A program made the translations under genes and the position numbers. 64,000 nt of DNA, taken from CAWHPS01 sp963831235. GTDB taxonomy: Bacteria > Fibrobacterota > OXYB2-FULL-49-7 > JAEUSG01. This document shows, piece after piece, positions 23,704 to 33,260 of the stretch. The notes beneath the pieces are model-generated. The model was not told where the DNA came from. It ran no database searches and saw nothing but the letters and a program-made list of their open reading frames with translations. Location of the stretch: the NCBI GenBank assembly GCA_963831235.1, contig CAWHPS010000054.1, positions 1 to 64,000 of the forward strand, in the 5' to 3' direction. Numbering within the stretch: position 1 is the stretch's first letter; each line of letters opens with the position of its first letter.

Positions 23704-26319
23704 TTATCCTATCAGTGCATCAATACAGATTGGTTTGTTTTTTGCACCGTTCTTAAATACGGCATTGTCAATAATATATCTGTCATCAGCACCTTTCACC
23801 AGTTCTTTTCCGTTTACCGTCACTTTCTTGATTCCACTTTCCTTTTTTGACGGGTTGTGAAAACGAATAGATAACATCTGGCCTCGGAAGTTTTTGCGAA
23901 CATTAACCTCCTGCCATTCGGGATGTATACTTGGGTTCAGCAGGAGTCCTTCAAAAACAGGTTCAACACCGATTATTCGTTCCATGCCAAGCCTGATCCA
24001 GCTTATGGCCGGGTTAAATATGTCGTACATATTCCTGCCGAATTCATGATGATCCGGGCCGACAGTAAATTCAGAGAATTGATTGGGGTTTGCCGTTGAG
24101 ATATCGGGAATTGTTGAACTTGGAAAGCCCTTCTTAAGAATTTCCAATGCAGCCTTCCCGTTTCCTTTTTCCGCAAAGGCGTAAACAGCATAAGCCCTAT
24201 TATATGCATCGATTGATCCATTTTCAAATGTCCCGGGTGTCACATCGGGAATTCCCCCTTTTCCAGAGAACCCAAGACTGTATGGCGCTGTAAGATTCTT
24301 ATAACCTAATGGTGTGTCGATTGTATTCAGCACATTTAATAGTGCATCAAGATTTCCGCCTTTTTCCGCTGCGCCGCATATAAGCGCCCAGAGGTTGGAT
24401 GTTAGATGGATGGCACCTTCTTTATCGCTTTTGGAGCCGATAGGGTTTCCATTGTCATCATAGGCGTATGTGTAGTGGTGGCCGTTCCAGGAATAATTGT
24501 TGAGATTACTGTACATGTTTTCAAGGATTGTGTTAAGATATCCCACATCCCGTTTTATGTTCTTCATCCTCGCATAAGGGAAAAGTTGTACTGCCGAACG
24601 AATAAGGGCCATTGAAAGCCATGCGCTTATGCCACCTAGCTTGGAGATATGGGTCAGGGCTTCGTTTTGGTCGCGTGAACCTACTTTGCAAAGCCCGAAA
24701 CGCCCGCGATAATCGAAAAGGCATTTTACAGCAGCAAGGATATGGTCATACACTTTCACATTTTTACAATTATCAATGGCCTGGAGTTTGGGATCAAAGA
24801 AACCTATGCTCTCGTCGAGAAAATCCAAGTCACCTGTTTCATTGATATATCTGCATGTGGCATCAACCATCCAAAGAGTATTGTCCATGCTCACTTCTTC
24901 GTCAGTGCATTCCTCTTTGAACCTTGAGATATGGCTTATTGCGCGCCCGTCCTTAAGCTGAAAACTTATTGTCTCACATAAGTGCTTTTTAACAACGTCC
25001 GGCATCATTGGGGTAAGGGCAGACAATACCTGCATTTTCTCACGGAAGTTGATTTTTGGGGCACCATTAAGAAACAAACCTGTGTTTAAAAGTTGGTACG
25101 GGGTCCATACATTAAAAAAACGGTCAAATTCGTTGTCTGGTGTTTTGACCATAAAATTGCTTGAATAGTCTTTCCACGTCTCCTCTTTTTTCTTAAGACC
25201 CAGGTTGAATCCCTTTTCTCCGGCCCAGGTTTTGAGGAGCGTATCAGATTGTTTCTTTGCTTCGGGAAAGCCTTCTGAAATAGCGCCAAGAACAAAATAC
25301 ATGTTTTTTGATGCTGATGGGCCCAGCTTGACTTTGATATGCATTGCCGTTATAAGAGAACCGCCAGATGGTGAGGATTCCTTTGAAGAAAGCTTGCCGG
25401 CAAGTACTGCACCAGGAATACAATCACAGCTGCTGGAACCTTGAAAATCCGTATCCGAAAACTCAATTCCATCCAGATCCTGGTCTGAAGCAAAGAATGC
25501 GGTACGCGGATTTTTATTCGAGATGTCTATGTTTTTAAGAAGCACAGTATTAGTTTTGGCGTTCCATTCGCATGCAAACTGTTCGTCCCTGCCAAGACGT
25601 GTTTTAGGGTAAGATTTCAGTCCCCAGTTAACTCTGACGAACATGTTTAACTCACGCTTCCTTGTGGATTTGTTTGACAGGGAAAGTTTCCATATTTCTC
25701 CGTTTGCCTTATCCGGCACGAAGACGCATAAAGATGCGGACACATCATTTTTTACTGCTGAAAGTTCCGTCATGAGGGGCGTTTGACGGCATTTAAAATC
25801 AGAATATAGACAGGCTTTATTCTCAGATATTGGAAAAATAGACCATGCATTCAGTTTCTTGCCATCGGGGCCTGTGTATTTCCCATTGGGACCTTCCTCT
25901 CGCAAAAAAAACAAACGATTGTCGCCTTTTCCAGGAATATGCGGTTTATAGGGAGCACCTGCATTACGGGTAATATCGCCACCTGTAACAGCATTGAAAT
26001 AAGAAAATCCGCATCCGGTTTGATCCCATAATGTTCCGTAAGCCCCATTACTTAAAGAAAAATTGTTCAAAGCATGAAAATAGGAGCGAGGAGTTATTGG
26101 GCGATGTATTGACAATTCATCTGAAACAATGAAACCTTCATTGTCTTTAAGTTCTGTAAAACAGCTGTAGCGTTCCTGTAGGCTGGCTAGATCTTTTTCT
26201 TTTAAAATGGATTTAAGGTTTTTGCCTTTTTTCAGGCCTTCTCTGCAGGTTGTTACAAGATTATCGAGTTCTTTTTTTATATGATTTTCTTCAATTGTAA
26301 CATAATCATTTTTACCCAT
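23704..26319 (-). CDS. GH94 family disaccharide phosphorylase (cellobiose/chitobiose phosphorylase-like)
   Basis: An 871-residue cytoplasmic enzyme that splits a beta-linked disaccharide with phosphate, giving a sugar-1-phosphate without spending ATP. The N-terminal beta-sandwich domain (about 60-330) contains the YGTLWDQTGCGFSYF opening common in GH94. The (alpha/alpha)6 catalytic domain (about 390-800) has SMDNTLWMVDATCRYINETGD. The region of the catalytic acid reads GSRDQNEAL, with Asp550 at the position of Asp in the usual GDWND, so the acid is kept but the neighbours differ. No signal peptide. The substrate cannot be read from sequence: the replaced Trp suggests it is not a standard cellobiose phosphorylase. 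It is divergent from the gene at 26545 across a 225-base AT-rich region. Confidence 0.85.
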   Translation of the reverse strand: MGKNDYVTIEENHIKKELDNLVTTCREGLKKGKNLKSILKEKDLASLQERYSCFTELKDNEGFIVSDELSIHRPITPRSYFHALNNFSLSNGAYGTLWDQTGCGFSYFNAVTGGDITRNAGAPYKPHIPGKGDNRLFFLREEGPNGKYTGPDGKKLNAWSIFPISENKACLYSDFKCRQTPLMTELSAVKNDVSASLCVFVPDKANGEIWKLSLSNKSTRKRELNMFVRVNWGLKSYPKTRLGRDEQFACEWNAKTNTVLLKNIDISNKNPRTAFFASDQDLDGIEFSDTDFQGSSSCDCIPGAVLAGKLSSKESSPSGGSLITAMHIKVKLGPSASKNMYFVLGAISEGFPEAKKQSDTLLKTWAGEKGFNLGLKKKEETWKDYSSNFMVKTPDNEFDRFFNVWTPYQLLNTGLFLNGAPKINFREKMQVLSALTPMMPDVVKKHLCETISFQLKDGRAISHISRFKEECTDEEVSMDNTLWMVDATCRYINETGDLDFLDESIGFFDPKLQAIDNCKNVKVYDHILAAVKCLFDYRGRFGLCKVGSRDQNEALTHISKLGGISAWLSMALIRSAVQLFPYARMKNIKRDVGYLNTILENMYSNLNNYSWNGHHYTYAYDDNGNPIGSKSDKEGAIHLTSNLWALICGAAEKGGNLDALLNVLNTIDTPLGYKNLTAPYSLGFSGKGGIPDVTPGTFENGSIDAYNRAYAVYAFAEKGNGKAALEILKKGFPSSTIPDISTANPNQFSEFTVGPDHHEFGRNMYDIFNPAISWIRLGMERIIGVEPVFEGLLLNPSIHPEWQEVNVRKNFRGQMLSIRFHNPSKKESGIKKVTVNGKELVKGADDRYIIDNAVFKNGAKNKPICIDALIG

Positions 26320-26544
26320 TTGTATTTGTCCTTTTTTTTAAAGGGCCTTTTTTGTAGTTTTTCTTGTAGAAAATTATAGCATCATTATGAATGAATAATT
26401 ATATTGGTTAAATTCAAAGGGTTATAATATAAATAAATTTAACTTATGCGCGCGAGAAAAACTTAACATTTTGTTAATTAGGTTAATATGTTGGGGTTAA
26501 ACCAATAGGACTTATATAAATGGAAGAAACCAAATAGGAAAAAC

Positions 26545-27072
26545 ATGGCAAACATCATTTTAAAACTTATTCCTAATAAATGGGATCCGAAGCACTTTTT
26601 TTCTTTTATAAAGAAAAACGATAATACTCCAAAAGATCAACATTTCCTGGCGCATAATAATTATAAAAAGGAAATAAAACCGGGTGAGTTCTGGGAGTGT
26701 TTTATATGGGTCAAACGGGAATTAGAGGATAAAATACTTTACAAAGTTGTGCCTTTCTCGAAGATAGATGAAAGGAACCTGAAAGGTGAACGACGCAGGG
26801 TTGAAGATTTTAATCGTGAATTAAGCTCTCTCGAAAAATTTATTGGGCCTGATTTTGAAAAGATTGTTTTTAAGGCAAACAACATACCGTTCCTGCTCTC
26901 AAAGAAATCAAAAGAAGAGCTGTCTGCCAAATATCACGGTTTTTCTTTTTTAGTTGAAAACGATTCTCTTCTTGCGAGACCGCCTTTAAAACAGCAGCAA
27001 AAACATGAGAGTTCTTTTAAAAGGGCAGGCAAGCCCTTTATCCGCAATAGTTCAGTTCCGAATAAGGTTTAG
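26545..27072 (+). CDS. Hypothetical protein, 175 residues
   Basis: A soluble, highly charged protein that I do not recognise. Visible features are WDPKHFFSFIKKND at the start, a beta-like middle (EFWECFIWVKRELEDKILYK), and a C-terminal basic Gln-rich tail (LKQQQKHESSFKRAGK) that might bind RNA or DNA. It overlaps the convergent reductase gene by 21 bases at the 3' ends. A GGAAAAA site precedes the ATG. It is probably real given codon usage and length. Confidence 0.55.
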   Translation: MANIILKLIPNKWDPKHFFSFIKKNDNTPKDQHFLAHNNYKKEIKPGEFWECFIWVKRELEDKILYKVVPFSKIDERNLKGERRRVEDFNRELSSLEKFIGPDFEKIVFKANNIPFLLSKKSKEELSAKYHGFSFLVENDSLLARPPLKQQQKHESSFKRAGKPFIRNSSVPNKV

Positions 27073-28188
27073 CAGATTTGATAACCTTCTTGTTTCTTCA
27101 TGATAGGATCTTTTACCTGTCATTATGTCAGCCATTGCATCACAAAGGCTTTGGCCGTAGCGTTTGAACAGCAAATTTCTGACTAACGCGCTTTTATAGA
27201 TTATACCGGCTAATATTCCGCCTGCCCGAATTTCTTTTACAAGTGTATTGCAAAGCTTGAGATTATATGTTGAAGCTGTGTTTTCCGGTATGTCAAAATT
27301 ATTTAATATTGCATGCGAAGCCTCAAGAGCGCTTTTAATTGCATAGCTCATACCTTCCATTGTTACAGGGTCCACAAGTCCTGCAGCATCGCCCACAAAA
27401 AATATTCGTTTATCCGTGAATTTCGTATTTGGTTTTCCATGGGGGATGGGGTGTCCCTGAACACGTTGGATAGAATAATCCTTTATGCCGAGAATGTCAA
27501 TATATTGCGCAAAAGCTTTTCTTATATTTATGCCTTTTGATTTGGTGCTCAGAAACCCGATTGAAAGGTGTGCCTTTTTTGGAAACATCCATGCATAACC
27601 AAATGGTACAAGACCGAAATCAAAACGAGGCATGATTCGGAGCCTGTCGAATGTGTTTGAGTCGACCTCAATCTCATATTCCACGGCTGGAATGGAGTTA
27701 CCAAAAGCATGACCGGATGTCTTGCGGGAAAAGCTGCCGATTGCACCATCAGATGCAATAAGATAGCGGCTTTTATAAATTCCATTGGATGTTTCAAGGG
27801 CTACACAATCCCTATCCTGAGAAGCTCTTAAGGCCGCGCAGTTTTCATTAATGACGGCCCCGCTGCTTTTTGCTTTTTCAGATAGAACGAAATCAAGGTG
27901 CTCGCGCATTGTCATATAAATAACAGGCTCCGGACGATGTATCTGAAAAGAAAGTCCTGAATCAATGCAATTTATTAGCGCTCTGTCAAGTTGAGCAAAT
28001 ACGGCTTTACTCGCTTCGACTGGAAGACAATCAAAGGCTTTGGCGACTATTCCACCGCCGCATGGTTTGTATCTCGGTAGTTTCTGCTTTTCGACAAGAA
28101 GAACACACAGCCCTTTATCTGCGAGATTGTTTGCGGCAGTGGTGCCTGCAATGCCGGCGCCTACAATTATTACATCCCAGGTTTTCAT
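27052..28188 (-). CDS. Geranylgeranyl reductase-family FAD-dependent oxidoreductase
   Basis: A 378-residue flavoprotein of the digeranylgeranylglycerophospholipid/geranylgeranyl reductase family, which hydrogenates polyprenyl chains or related lipids such as menaquinone side chains. The FAD-binding dinucleotide fold is at the start (VIIVGAGIAGTTAANNLA), followed by the family signature RYKPCGGGIVAKA (about 39-51). The second FAD motif FVGDAAGLVDPVTMEGM is near 270. The C-terminal helical part is complete. The start at 28188 is chosen because the Rossmann strand begins there; an in-frame ATG 42 bases upstream adds an unlikely tail. It overlaps the convergent gene at 26545 by 21 bases. In an anaerobe, saturation of menaquinone or membrane lipid chains is the probable role. 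Confidence 0.88.
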   Translation of the reverse strand: MKTWDVIIVGAGIAGTTAANNLADKGLCVLLVEKQKLPRYKPCGGGIVAKAFDCLPVEASKAVFAQLDRALINCIDSGLSFQIHRPEPVIYMTMREHLDFVLSEKAKSSGAVINENCAALRASQDRDCVALETSNGIYKSRYLIASDGAIGSFSRKTSGHAFGNSIPAVEYEIEVDSNTFDRLRIMPRFDFGLVPFGYAWMFPKKAHLSIGFLSTKSKGINIRKAFAQYIDILGIKDYSIQRVQGHPIPHGKPNTKFTDKRIFFVGDAAGLVDPVTMEGMSYAIKSALEASHAILNNFDIPENTASTYNLKLCNTLVKEIRAGGILAGIIYKSALVRNLLFKRYGQSLCDAMADIMTGKRSYHEETRRLSNLLNLIRN

Positions 28189-28292
28189 AATGATTGGTTC
28201 GCAAAACATAATATATCGTATTCCGTCCATGTAAGATGTCCTGAAAAGATAAAGGATTGAAATCTCATGCTGTTACTTCATATTTTTAACTC

Positions 28293-29330
28293 ATGAAGAG
28301 AATATGCATTCGGCTCTTCGGGATAATTTTATTCATCATTGCATCAAAAGCTTGTCCTGACGAGGTTGTTTATTATTCAAACGATTTCCTGAATAACGGA
28401 GGCAGTCCTCGTGCATCCGCAATGGGTGAGGCAATGGCGGCTGATCCCGGAGACCGAACCGCCGGCATGTACAATCCTGCCGGGCTTCTTGGCATTGAAA
28501 GAATGACGCTATTTGTTTCTCATTCCAATATTTTCAACGGATTGCTTAATCATAACTTTGTGGCTTTTTCCAGCCCCTTGGGGGGAAACCGTGTAGTTGG
28601 AGCATATCTTCTGCGATCTTCAGTTGATGGGATCATGGATACCCGTGATTTTCCATTGACCCCTGAAGGCGAGCCGGTTTTCAGCAGTTCAAAACTTGGA
28701 ACCGTAACTAATTCCGATTATGCGCTGGGTTTGTCGTATGCAGCGCTATTTGGAAAAAACTTAAGATATGGTGGGACCATAAAAATGATTCGGCGTAGAC
28801 TGGATCAGCTCGAAGGATACGGTATCGGCCTTGATGCGGGCGCGCAATACAAATTGCCGGCAGGCGTCCTTTTAGGTATTACAGGAAAGAATCTTGTTAC
28901 AACCGCGACCCGTTATTATGCTGATGACTGGGAAATCGCCCTTCCTGAACTTTATCCGGGAGTGTCCATAAAACGGGAAGCCGCATATTTCTATGGGAGT
29001 TTTGAGTTTTCCTATCAGACACAGAACCTTCTTTCAACATCAGGTGTATCGCAAGGACCTTTGGGCGGTTCCATTGATGCAAATAATGCAGCACCTAGTG
29101 AAACAGGTCTCTTGAAAGATCCGGTTGGCTTTTTATTCGGGGGTAATTTAGGAATAGAATACTCCATGCACGACAAACTTTTTCTTAGGATCGGAACAAA
29201 CTCAACTTACATGTATTCTCTTGGTGTCGGGCTGAAAATCATGAACCTTAACGTTGATTTTGCCTTCCTGCACCATCTGGAGCTCAATGACAGCTATCGC
29301 TTTGCACTCGCATGGGACTTTAAGGAATGA
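28293..29330 (+). CDS. PorV/UPF0164-like outer membrane beta-barrel protein
   Basis: A 345-residue outer membrane protein with a signal peptide (1 to about 23). The mature N-terminus reads FLNNGGSPRASAMGEAMAADPGDRTAGMYNPAGL, of which GGSPRASAMGEAMAA (about 34-48) and YNPAGL (about 57) are the hallmark of the UPF0164/PorV group. The rest alternates short hydrophobic strands with Gly/Tyr turns and ends in an aromatic residue region (FALAWDFKE), as in 14-strand FadL-like barrels. In the type IX system PorV shuttles cargo with C-terminal sorting domains to the attachment complex. The many tailed proteins elsewhere in the window make that role plausible. Its 3' end overlaps the convergent subtilase gene by 11 bases. 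Confidence 0.78.
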   Translation: MKRICIRLFGIILFIIASKACPDEVVYYSNDFLNNGGSPRASAMGEAMAADPGDRTAGMYNPAGLLGIERMTLFVSHSNIFNGLLNHNFVAFSSPLGGNRVVGAYLLRSSVDGIMDTRDFPLTPEGEPVFSSSKLGTVTNSDYALGLSYAALFGKNLRYGGTIKMIRRRLDQLEGYGIGLDAGAQYKLPAGVLLGITGKNLVTTATRYYADDWEIALPELYPGVSIKREAAYFYGSFEFSYQTQNLLSTSGVSQGPLGGSIDANNAAPSETGLLKDPVGFLFGGNLGIEYSMHDKLFLRIGTNSTYMYSLGVGLKIMNLNVDFAFLHHLELNDSYRFALAWDFKE

Positions 29331-31026
29331 TGGCCATCTTTTGAAGCCAGCTCTTTTCCTGATAGTTGTCATTATATTGCGCTGATACCAGATAAATACC
29401 CACCGCCATAGCTTGACTTTTACCCAATAAAGAGAACATGCTTATACCGTTTTGACCAAGGTTCAAATCGGGCCATGTTTGAGTAGTTGATGAAATAAGG
29501 TTTCCGGAGAGCGAATAAATTTTAATATGGCACTGTATCTGATTGGAATTAATACCTACATCTTTCGGTACATTAAGAAGAAAGAAGGCATCCTTATTTT
29601 TATGAACCGGTTGTGGGACAACCCTGAATGATAACTGCTCGGGTGGGATATAAGGGGTGACTATTTGCGTATCAAGAAGGGCCGCATAAAGGTTTATTAT
29701 CCCAGCTCCATAACGAGGATTGGATCGATCTGCGACTGATATGTTTGAAGGAAAATATGAGGTTGACATAAGGCGGTGCATGGTTTCAATGGGATGGCCT
29801 TTAAAAGAATCAAAAGACTGCAGAAAAAGCGCACATGCACCAGCAGCCATGGGTGCGGCAAAAGAGGTCCCGCTTCCATTCGCATATCCTCCACTAGCTT
29901 GTGCTATAATTATGTCCCATCCAGGTGCGGAAATGTCGGGTTTGGTTTTTGGAGGGGTATCGCCGTTTGGCCCGTATGAAGTAAAAAGCGCTATCCTACC
30001 GAAAGCATCCGTGGCCCCAACAGCAATAACGGAATCGCCGTCAGCAGGTGCTGATATTGATGGAGAGGGACGTGAATTTCCCTCGTTCCCGGCTGAAGCG
30101 ATTACAACAACACCTTTTTTGGCGGCATAATTTGCAGCTCGCGTGATGGGGAGGGAGTGGCCGTCAAGAGAGTCAATAGGGTAGTCGGCGCGGTTGTCTG
30201 TAAAGTCGTAGCGGTAGCCGAGGGAAGTGCTTACTATGTCAACTCCCACTGAATCTACTACCCATTCAAGTGCGGCTATCCACGCGGCTTCTTCCTCCCA
30301 TGTTTCCGCTTCCATTCCATTAAGATAGAATGTACGTTCTGTTTTAAGCAGCACAAACCTGGCAAAGGGGGCAACACCCATCATTGTTCCGGGATCATAA
30401 GCTGCAATGAGTGAAAGTACCGAGGTGCCGTGATCTTCCTGTCCTTTAAAGTCAAGCGAATCATCTGCAACAGAGGTGTCGAATGGGATTGATGTGTCAA
30501 CCATACCGGCTACATAATCCCGCTTCGCAATTATTGTGGAATCCGTGAAATGGGCGAATGCTCTATGTGATGTACGGAATCCGGAATCAAATAGTGCCAT
30601 ACGTATTCCCTTGCCTGCTTGCGTACGGGGAATCCTTCCTATGGAGTCGAACTTTAGCACACCGATTAAATTCAGGGGATCATAAGAACGCCCATATAGG
30701 GGATTTATTGGGAAATTGATTTTTGCCAGTGAAACAGGCGGGGCAGCTTTCCTGTATAGCGCGACCGGACGAACGTTTTTGACAAAAGGCAAGGCTTTAA
30801 CCCGTTCAAGAACATCGGCGGAAGCATATCCGCTGAAGGCATTCAGCCAGCGGCTTTCATACCTCTTATGAAATCCCGAGCTGTTTAATTGTCCAATAAT
30901 ATCATCGTGTGTTTTTCCGTTGTTAATGTCCCAATCACTCTTAAGAAATATCCAGAATGACGGGATTACAGGAGGTGGTTCAGAATAAGCAAGCAAAGCG
31001 GAAATTAGGATTATGAATAATATCAT
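29320..31026 (-). CDS. Secreted subtilisin-like (S8) serine protease
   Basis: A 568-residue exported protease. Signal peptide about 1-15, an inhibitor-like propeptide (about 20-100), then the S8 domain. The triad is Asp147 (ALFDSGF), His199 (EDHGTSV) and Ser388 (GTSFAAP), and SAGNEG supplies the oxyanion-hole Asn. The C-terminal 100 residues form a beta-sandwich with IKIYSLSGNLISSTTQ and VGIYLVSAQY, a divergent sorting-tail-like domain. A type IX-like route to the cell surface is therefore probable. It may mature surface proteins or degrade peptides for growth. A strong terminator lies between it and the upstream OmpA gene (31048-31076), so it has its own promoter. Confidence 0.9.
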   Translation of the reverse strand: MILFIILISALLAYSEPPPVIPSFWIFLKSDWDINNGKTHDDIIGQLNSSGFHKRYESRWLNAFSGYASADVLERVKALPFVKNVRPVALYRKAAPPVSLAKINFPINPLYGRSYDPLNLIGVLKFDSIGRIPRTQAGKGIRMALFDSGFRTSHRAFAHFTDSTIIAKRDYVAGMVDTSIPFDTSVADDSLDFKGQEDHGTSVLSLIAAYDPGTMMGVAPFARFVLLKTERTFYLNGMEAETWEEEAAWIAALEWVVDSVGVDIVSTSLGYRYDFTDNRADYPIDSLDGHSLPITRAANYAAKKGVVVIASAGNEGNSRPSPSISAPADGDSVIAVGATDAFGRIALFTSYGPNGDTPPKTKPDISAPGWDIIIAQASGGYANGSGTSFAAPMAAGACALFLQSFDSFKGHPIETMHRLMSTSYFPSNISVADRSNPRYGAGIINLYAALLDTQIVTPYIPPEQLSFRVVPQPVHKNKDAFFLLNVPKDVGINSNQIQCHIKIYSLSGNLISSTTQTWPDLNLGQNGISMFSLLGKSQAMAVGIYLVSAQYNDNYQEKSWLQKMAIIP

Positions 31027-31047
31027 ATTGAATAAATAGTAATAAAA

Positions 31048-31076
31048 AAGACCGGGCTTGTATTAAGTCCGGTCTT
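31048..31076 (-). terminator. Intrinsic terminator of the ompA-like gene
   Basis: AAGACCGG and CCGGTCTT form a perfect stem around a 13-base loop. On the minus strand the hairpin is followed by a run of T residues, as in a standard rho-independent terminator, 22 bases after the OmpA stop codon. Confidence 0.85.
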
Positions 31077-31097
31077 GTAATTAATCCATGACAATCA

Positions 31098-33089
31098 TCA
31101 GTTGCATGAAATCTTAGTCATTTCAATGCGTCTATTCTTGGCGCGTCCTTCGGCTTTTGCATTTGAGGCAATTGGAGCGTCGGGTCCCATGCCTATGGTC
31201 TTGATTCGTCTTTGATCCACGCCTTTGCTTACCATATAGCTTTTAACCGAGTTTGCGCGATCCTCTGAAAGCTGCCTGTTTTTAACACGCGGGCCCACAT
31301 TATCCGTATGACCACGTATTTCAACGCATACGTCGGGATACGCTACAAGCGACTCAATTATTTTATCCAGGATAGCGCCGGATTCAAATGTAAGGTCAGC
31401 GCTGTTTGTCTTGAAGTTTACTCCTTCAAGTACCATCTTGGATTCGATCTCTTTCGTCTTTACATCCGGGCAGCCATCCTGGTCCTGGAAGCCATTGATG
31501 TTTTCCGGTTGGGTCGGGCATTTATCTATGGAATCAGGGATTCCATCCTTATCGTTATCAGAGTCAGGACAGCCGTCTTTGTCTTCATATCCATCAAGGT
31601 CTTCCGGATCATTCTGACATCTATCAAGCGAATCCGGTAGACCGTCCTTGTCATTGTCGTAATCAGGACAGCCATCCCGATCTTCAAAGCCATCCTTATC
31701 CTCCGGATCATTGGGACATTTATCCTGAGCATCAATAATCACATCCTTATCGTTGTCAGTATCCGGGCAGCCGTCCTCGTCCTGGAAATTATCAAAGTCT
31801 TCTGCCTTATTGGGGCATTTGTCCCGAATATCAAGAATACCATCGTGATCATTATCAGGATCAGGACATCCGTCAAGGTCTTCGAAACCGTCCACATCTT
31901 CGGGTTCGTCAGGGCAATTGTCAATTTTATCCGGAATGCCGTCTTTATCCGCATCACCGCCCATTATTGACCCGCACCAGCTAAGGCCAACTGACAATCC
32001 ATAACTGGGAAAGATTTTGGTTTCATAAGCCTGACCTTTTGCAGCGTTGTAGTAAATGTTCTGGTATTGTTCAACGGCAAAACCCTTGTCAAATGCAACG
32101 GAGATGTGCGCGCCTCCGGGAATGTTGAAACATAATCCTGTGCCTAGTATGAGAGGTTCTTTTCCAAGGTCAAAGCCGGCGGTAAGCTGACCAAACCTGG
32201 CCTGACCGTAGAAGTCCGTAAAGATGGTGACAACCGGATGCGGTGTCCATTCTATCATGCTGCCCAGTTCGAAAATATTGTCCTTATTGGTCTGGGCAGT
32301 AAAAAGGGCGCCATAGTTAAGGTGCCATTTGATGTTGATATCCGGGTTGATCTCGCTCGCATCGAATGTCCAGAGCATTTTTGCGAGGAAAGCAACGTTC
32401 CCTGCCCCATAATAGTTTTCTTCAGTGGGGATTTGTTTTTCATCCGCTGCAGCCTTAAATTCCCTGTAAAGGGCAGCAGCGCTGTCGGGTGTGTTGAGGT
32501 AATGTAGTGAATCGAAGGAATTTATCAGGGGCTTGTCAAGAAGACGGTATGCATTGGAACTCTCTTTAAGATTCTGGGCGCTTGCGTAGTAAGGTTGACG
32601 TGGAAACAGTCCCATATTTTTTTTGGCTGTGGGTATAAATAACTGGCCAAAATATGTCATGTCAAAGACATGGGAATGTTCATAAGGAGGATACTGGATT
32701 TTCATGGCAATAGAAAGGTCGCCGATTCCATTGCTGGAACCTGTTTCGCCTATATTGTTATTATCAATGTAGAATGGGAGACTAAAGTTAATGTCCCAAA
32801 AATTAAAAAGGCCATAACCGATGTTATAGAATGTGGAAATATATGTGGGTTTAAAACCGCTTGCAAGATAAGCGCTGTCGTTATTTATTATAAGGACTCG
32901 TTTGATAAATTCATTGTCAAGACCGAAATAAGCGGATGTTCCGACACCAAGAACTCCTCGTCCCAGGGTTTGGGCGGAGTTCGTGCGTAAAAGTCCTTTG
33001 CTTCCGTTTTGGGTAAGTTGCGGATAAATTAGAGCCGAGATTAAAAGAAGAAATAAAACGGCTTTTTTCAGAAGGTTACCAATTCGCAT
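31098..33089 (-). CDS. OmpA-family outer membrane protein with thrombospondin type 3 repeats
   Basis: A 663-residue envelope protein. Signal peptide (about 1-25), then an N-terminal beta-barrel-like part (about 30-370). Calcium-binding thrombospondin type 3 repeats follow (about 375-530), built from units such as DNDKDGIPDSIDKCP, each rich in Asp. The C-terminal OmpA domain (about 540-660) has the peptidoglycan-binding RGHTDNVG and NRRIEM. It anchors the outer membrane to the wall and stiffens the periplasmic span through the calcium repeats. The repeats are also visible as DNA repeats between about 31490 and 31960. A GGAGG site lies before the ATG and a terminator follows the stop, so it is a single-gene transcript. 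Confidence 0.92.
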   Translation of the reverse strand: MRIGNLLKKAVLFLLLISALIYPQLTQNGSKGLLRTNSAQTLGRGVLGVGTSAYFGLDNEFIKRVLIINNDSAYLASGFKPTYISTFYNIGYGLFNFWDINFSLPFYIDNNNIGETGSSNGIGDLSIAMKIQYPPYEHSHVFDMTYFGQLFIPTAKKNMGLFPRQPYYASAQNLKESSNAYRLLDKPLINSFDSLHYLNTPDSAAALYREFKAAADEKQIPTEENYYGAGNVAFLAKMLWTFDASEINPDINIKWHLNYGALFTAQTNKDNIFELGSMIEWTPHPVVTIFTDFYGQARFGQLTAGFDLGKEPLILGTGLCFNIPGGAHISVAFDKGFAVEQYQNIYYNAAKGQAYETKIFPSYGLSVGLSWCGSIMGGDADKDGIPDKIDNCPDEPEDVDGFEDLDGCPDPDNDHDGILDIRDKCPNKAEDFDNFQDEDGCPDTDNDKDVIIDAQDKCPNDPEDKDGFEDRDGCPDYDNDKDGLPDSLDRCQNDPEDLDGYEDKDGCPDSDNDKDGIPDSIDKCPTQPENINGFQDQDGCPDVKTKEIESKMVLEGVNFKTNSADLTFESGAILDKIIESLVAYPDVCVEIRGHTDNVGPRVKNRQLSEDRANSVKSYMVSKGVDQRRIKTIGMGPDAPIASNAKAEGRAKNRRIEMTKISCN

Positions 33090-33260
33090 GAATCCTCCTT
33101 AAATAAGGCAAGTTGAATAAATATATTTCACAATTAACTGCATTAATTATATTAATTGCCAAGGATTAATTTCATTAAAATATGATTTGCCGTATTACAA
33201 GTCAATAATTTTAGTTTAAGTGATACGTAAGCAAAAAAACATTTAAAAAAAGGCTTGAAT

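Noticed and set aside
31490..31960. DNA repeats of about 100 bases as a CRISPR or mobile repeat
   Set aside because: They are the thrombospondin type 3 repeats of the OmpA-family gene, in frame and diverged at third positions.
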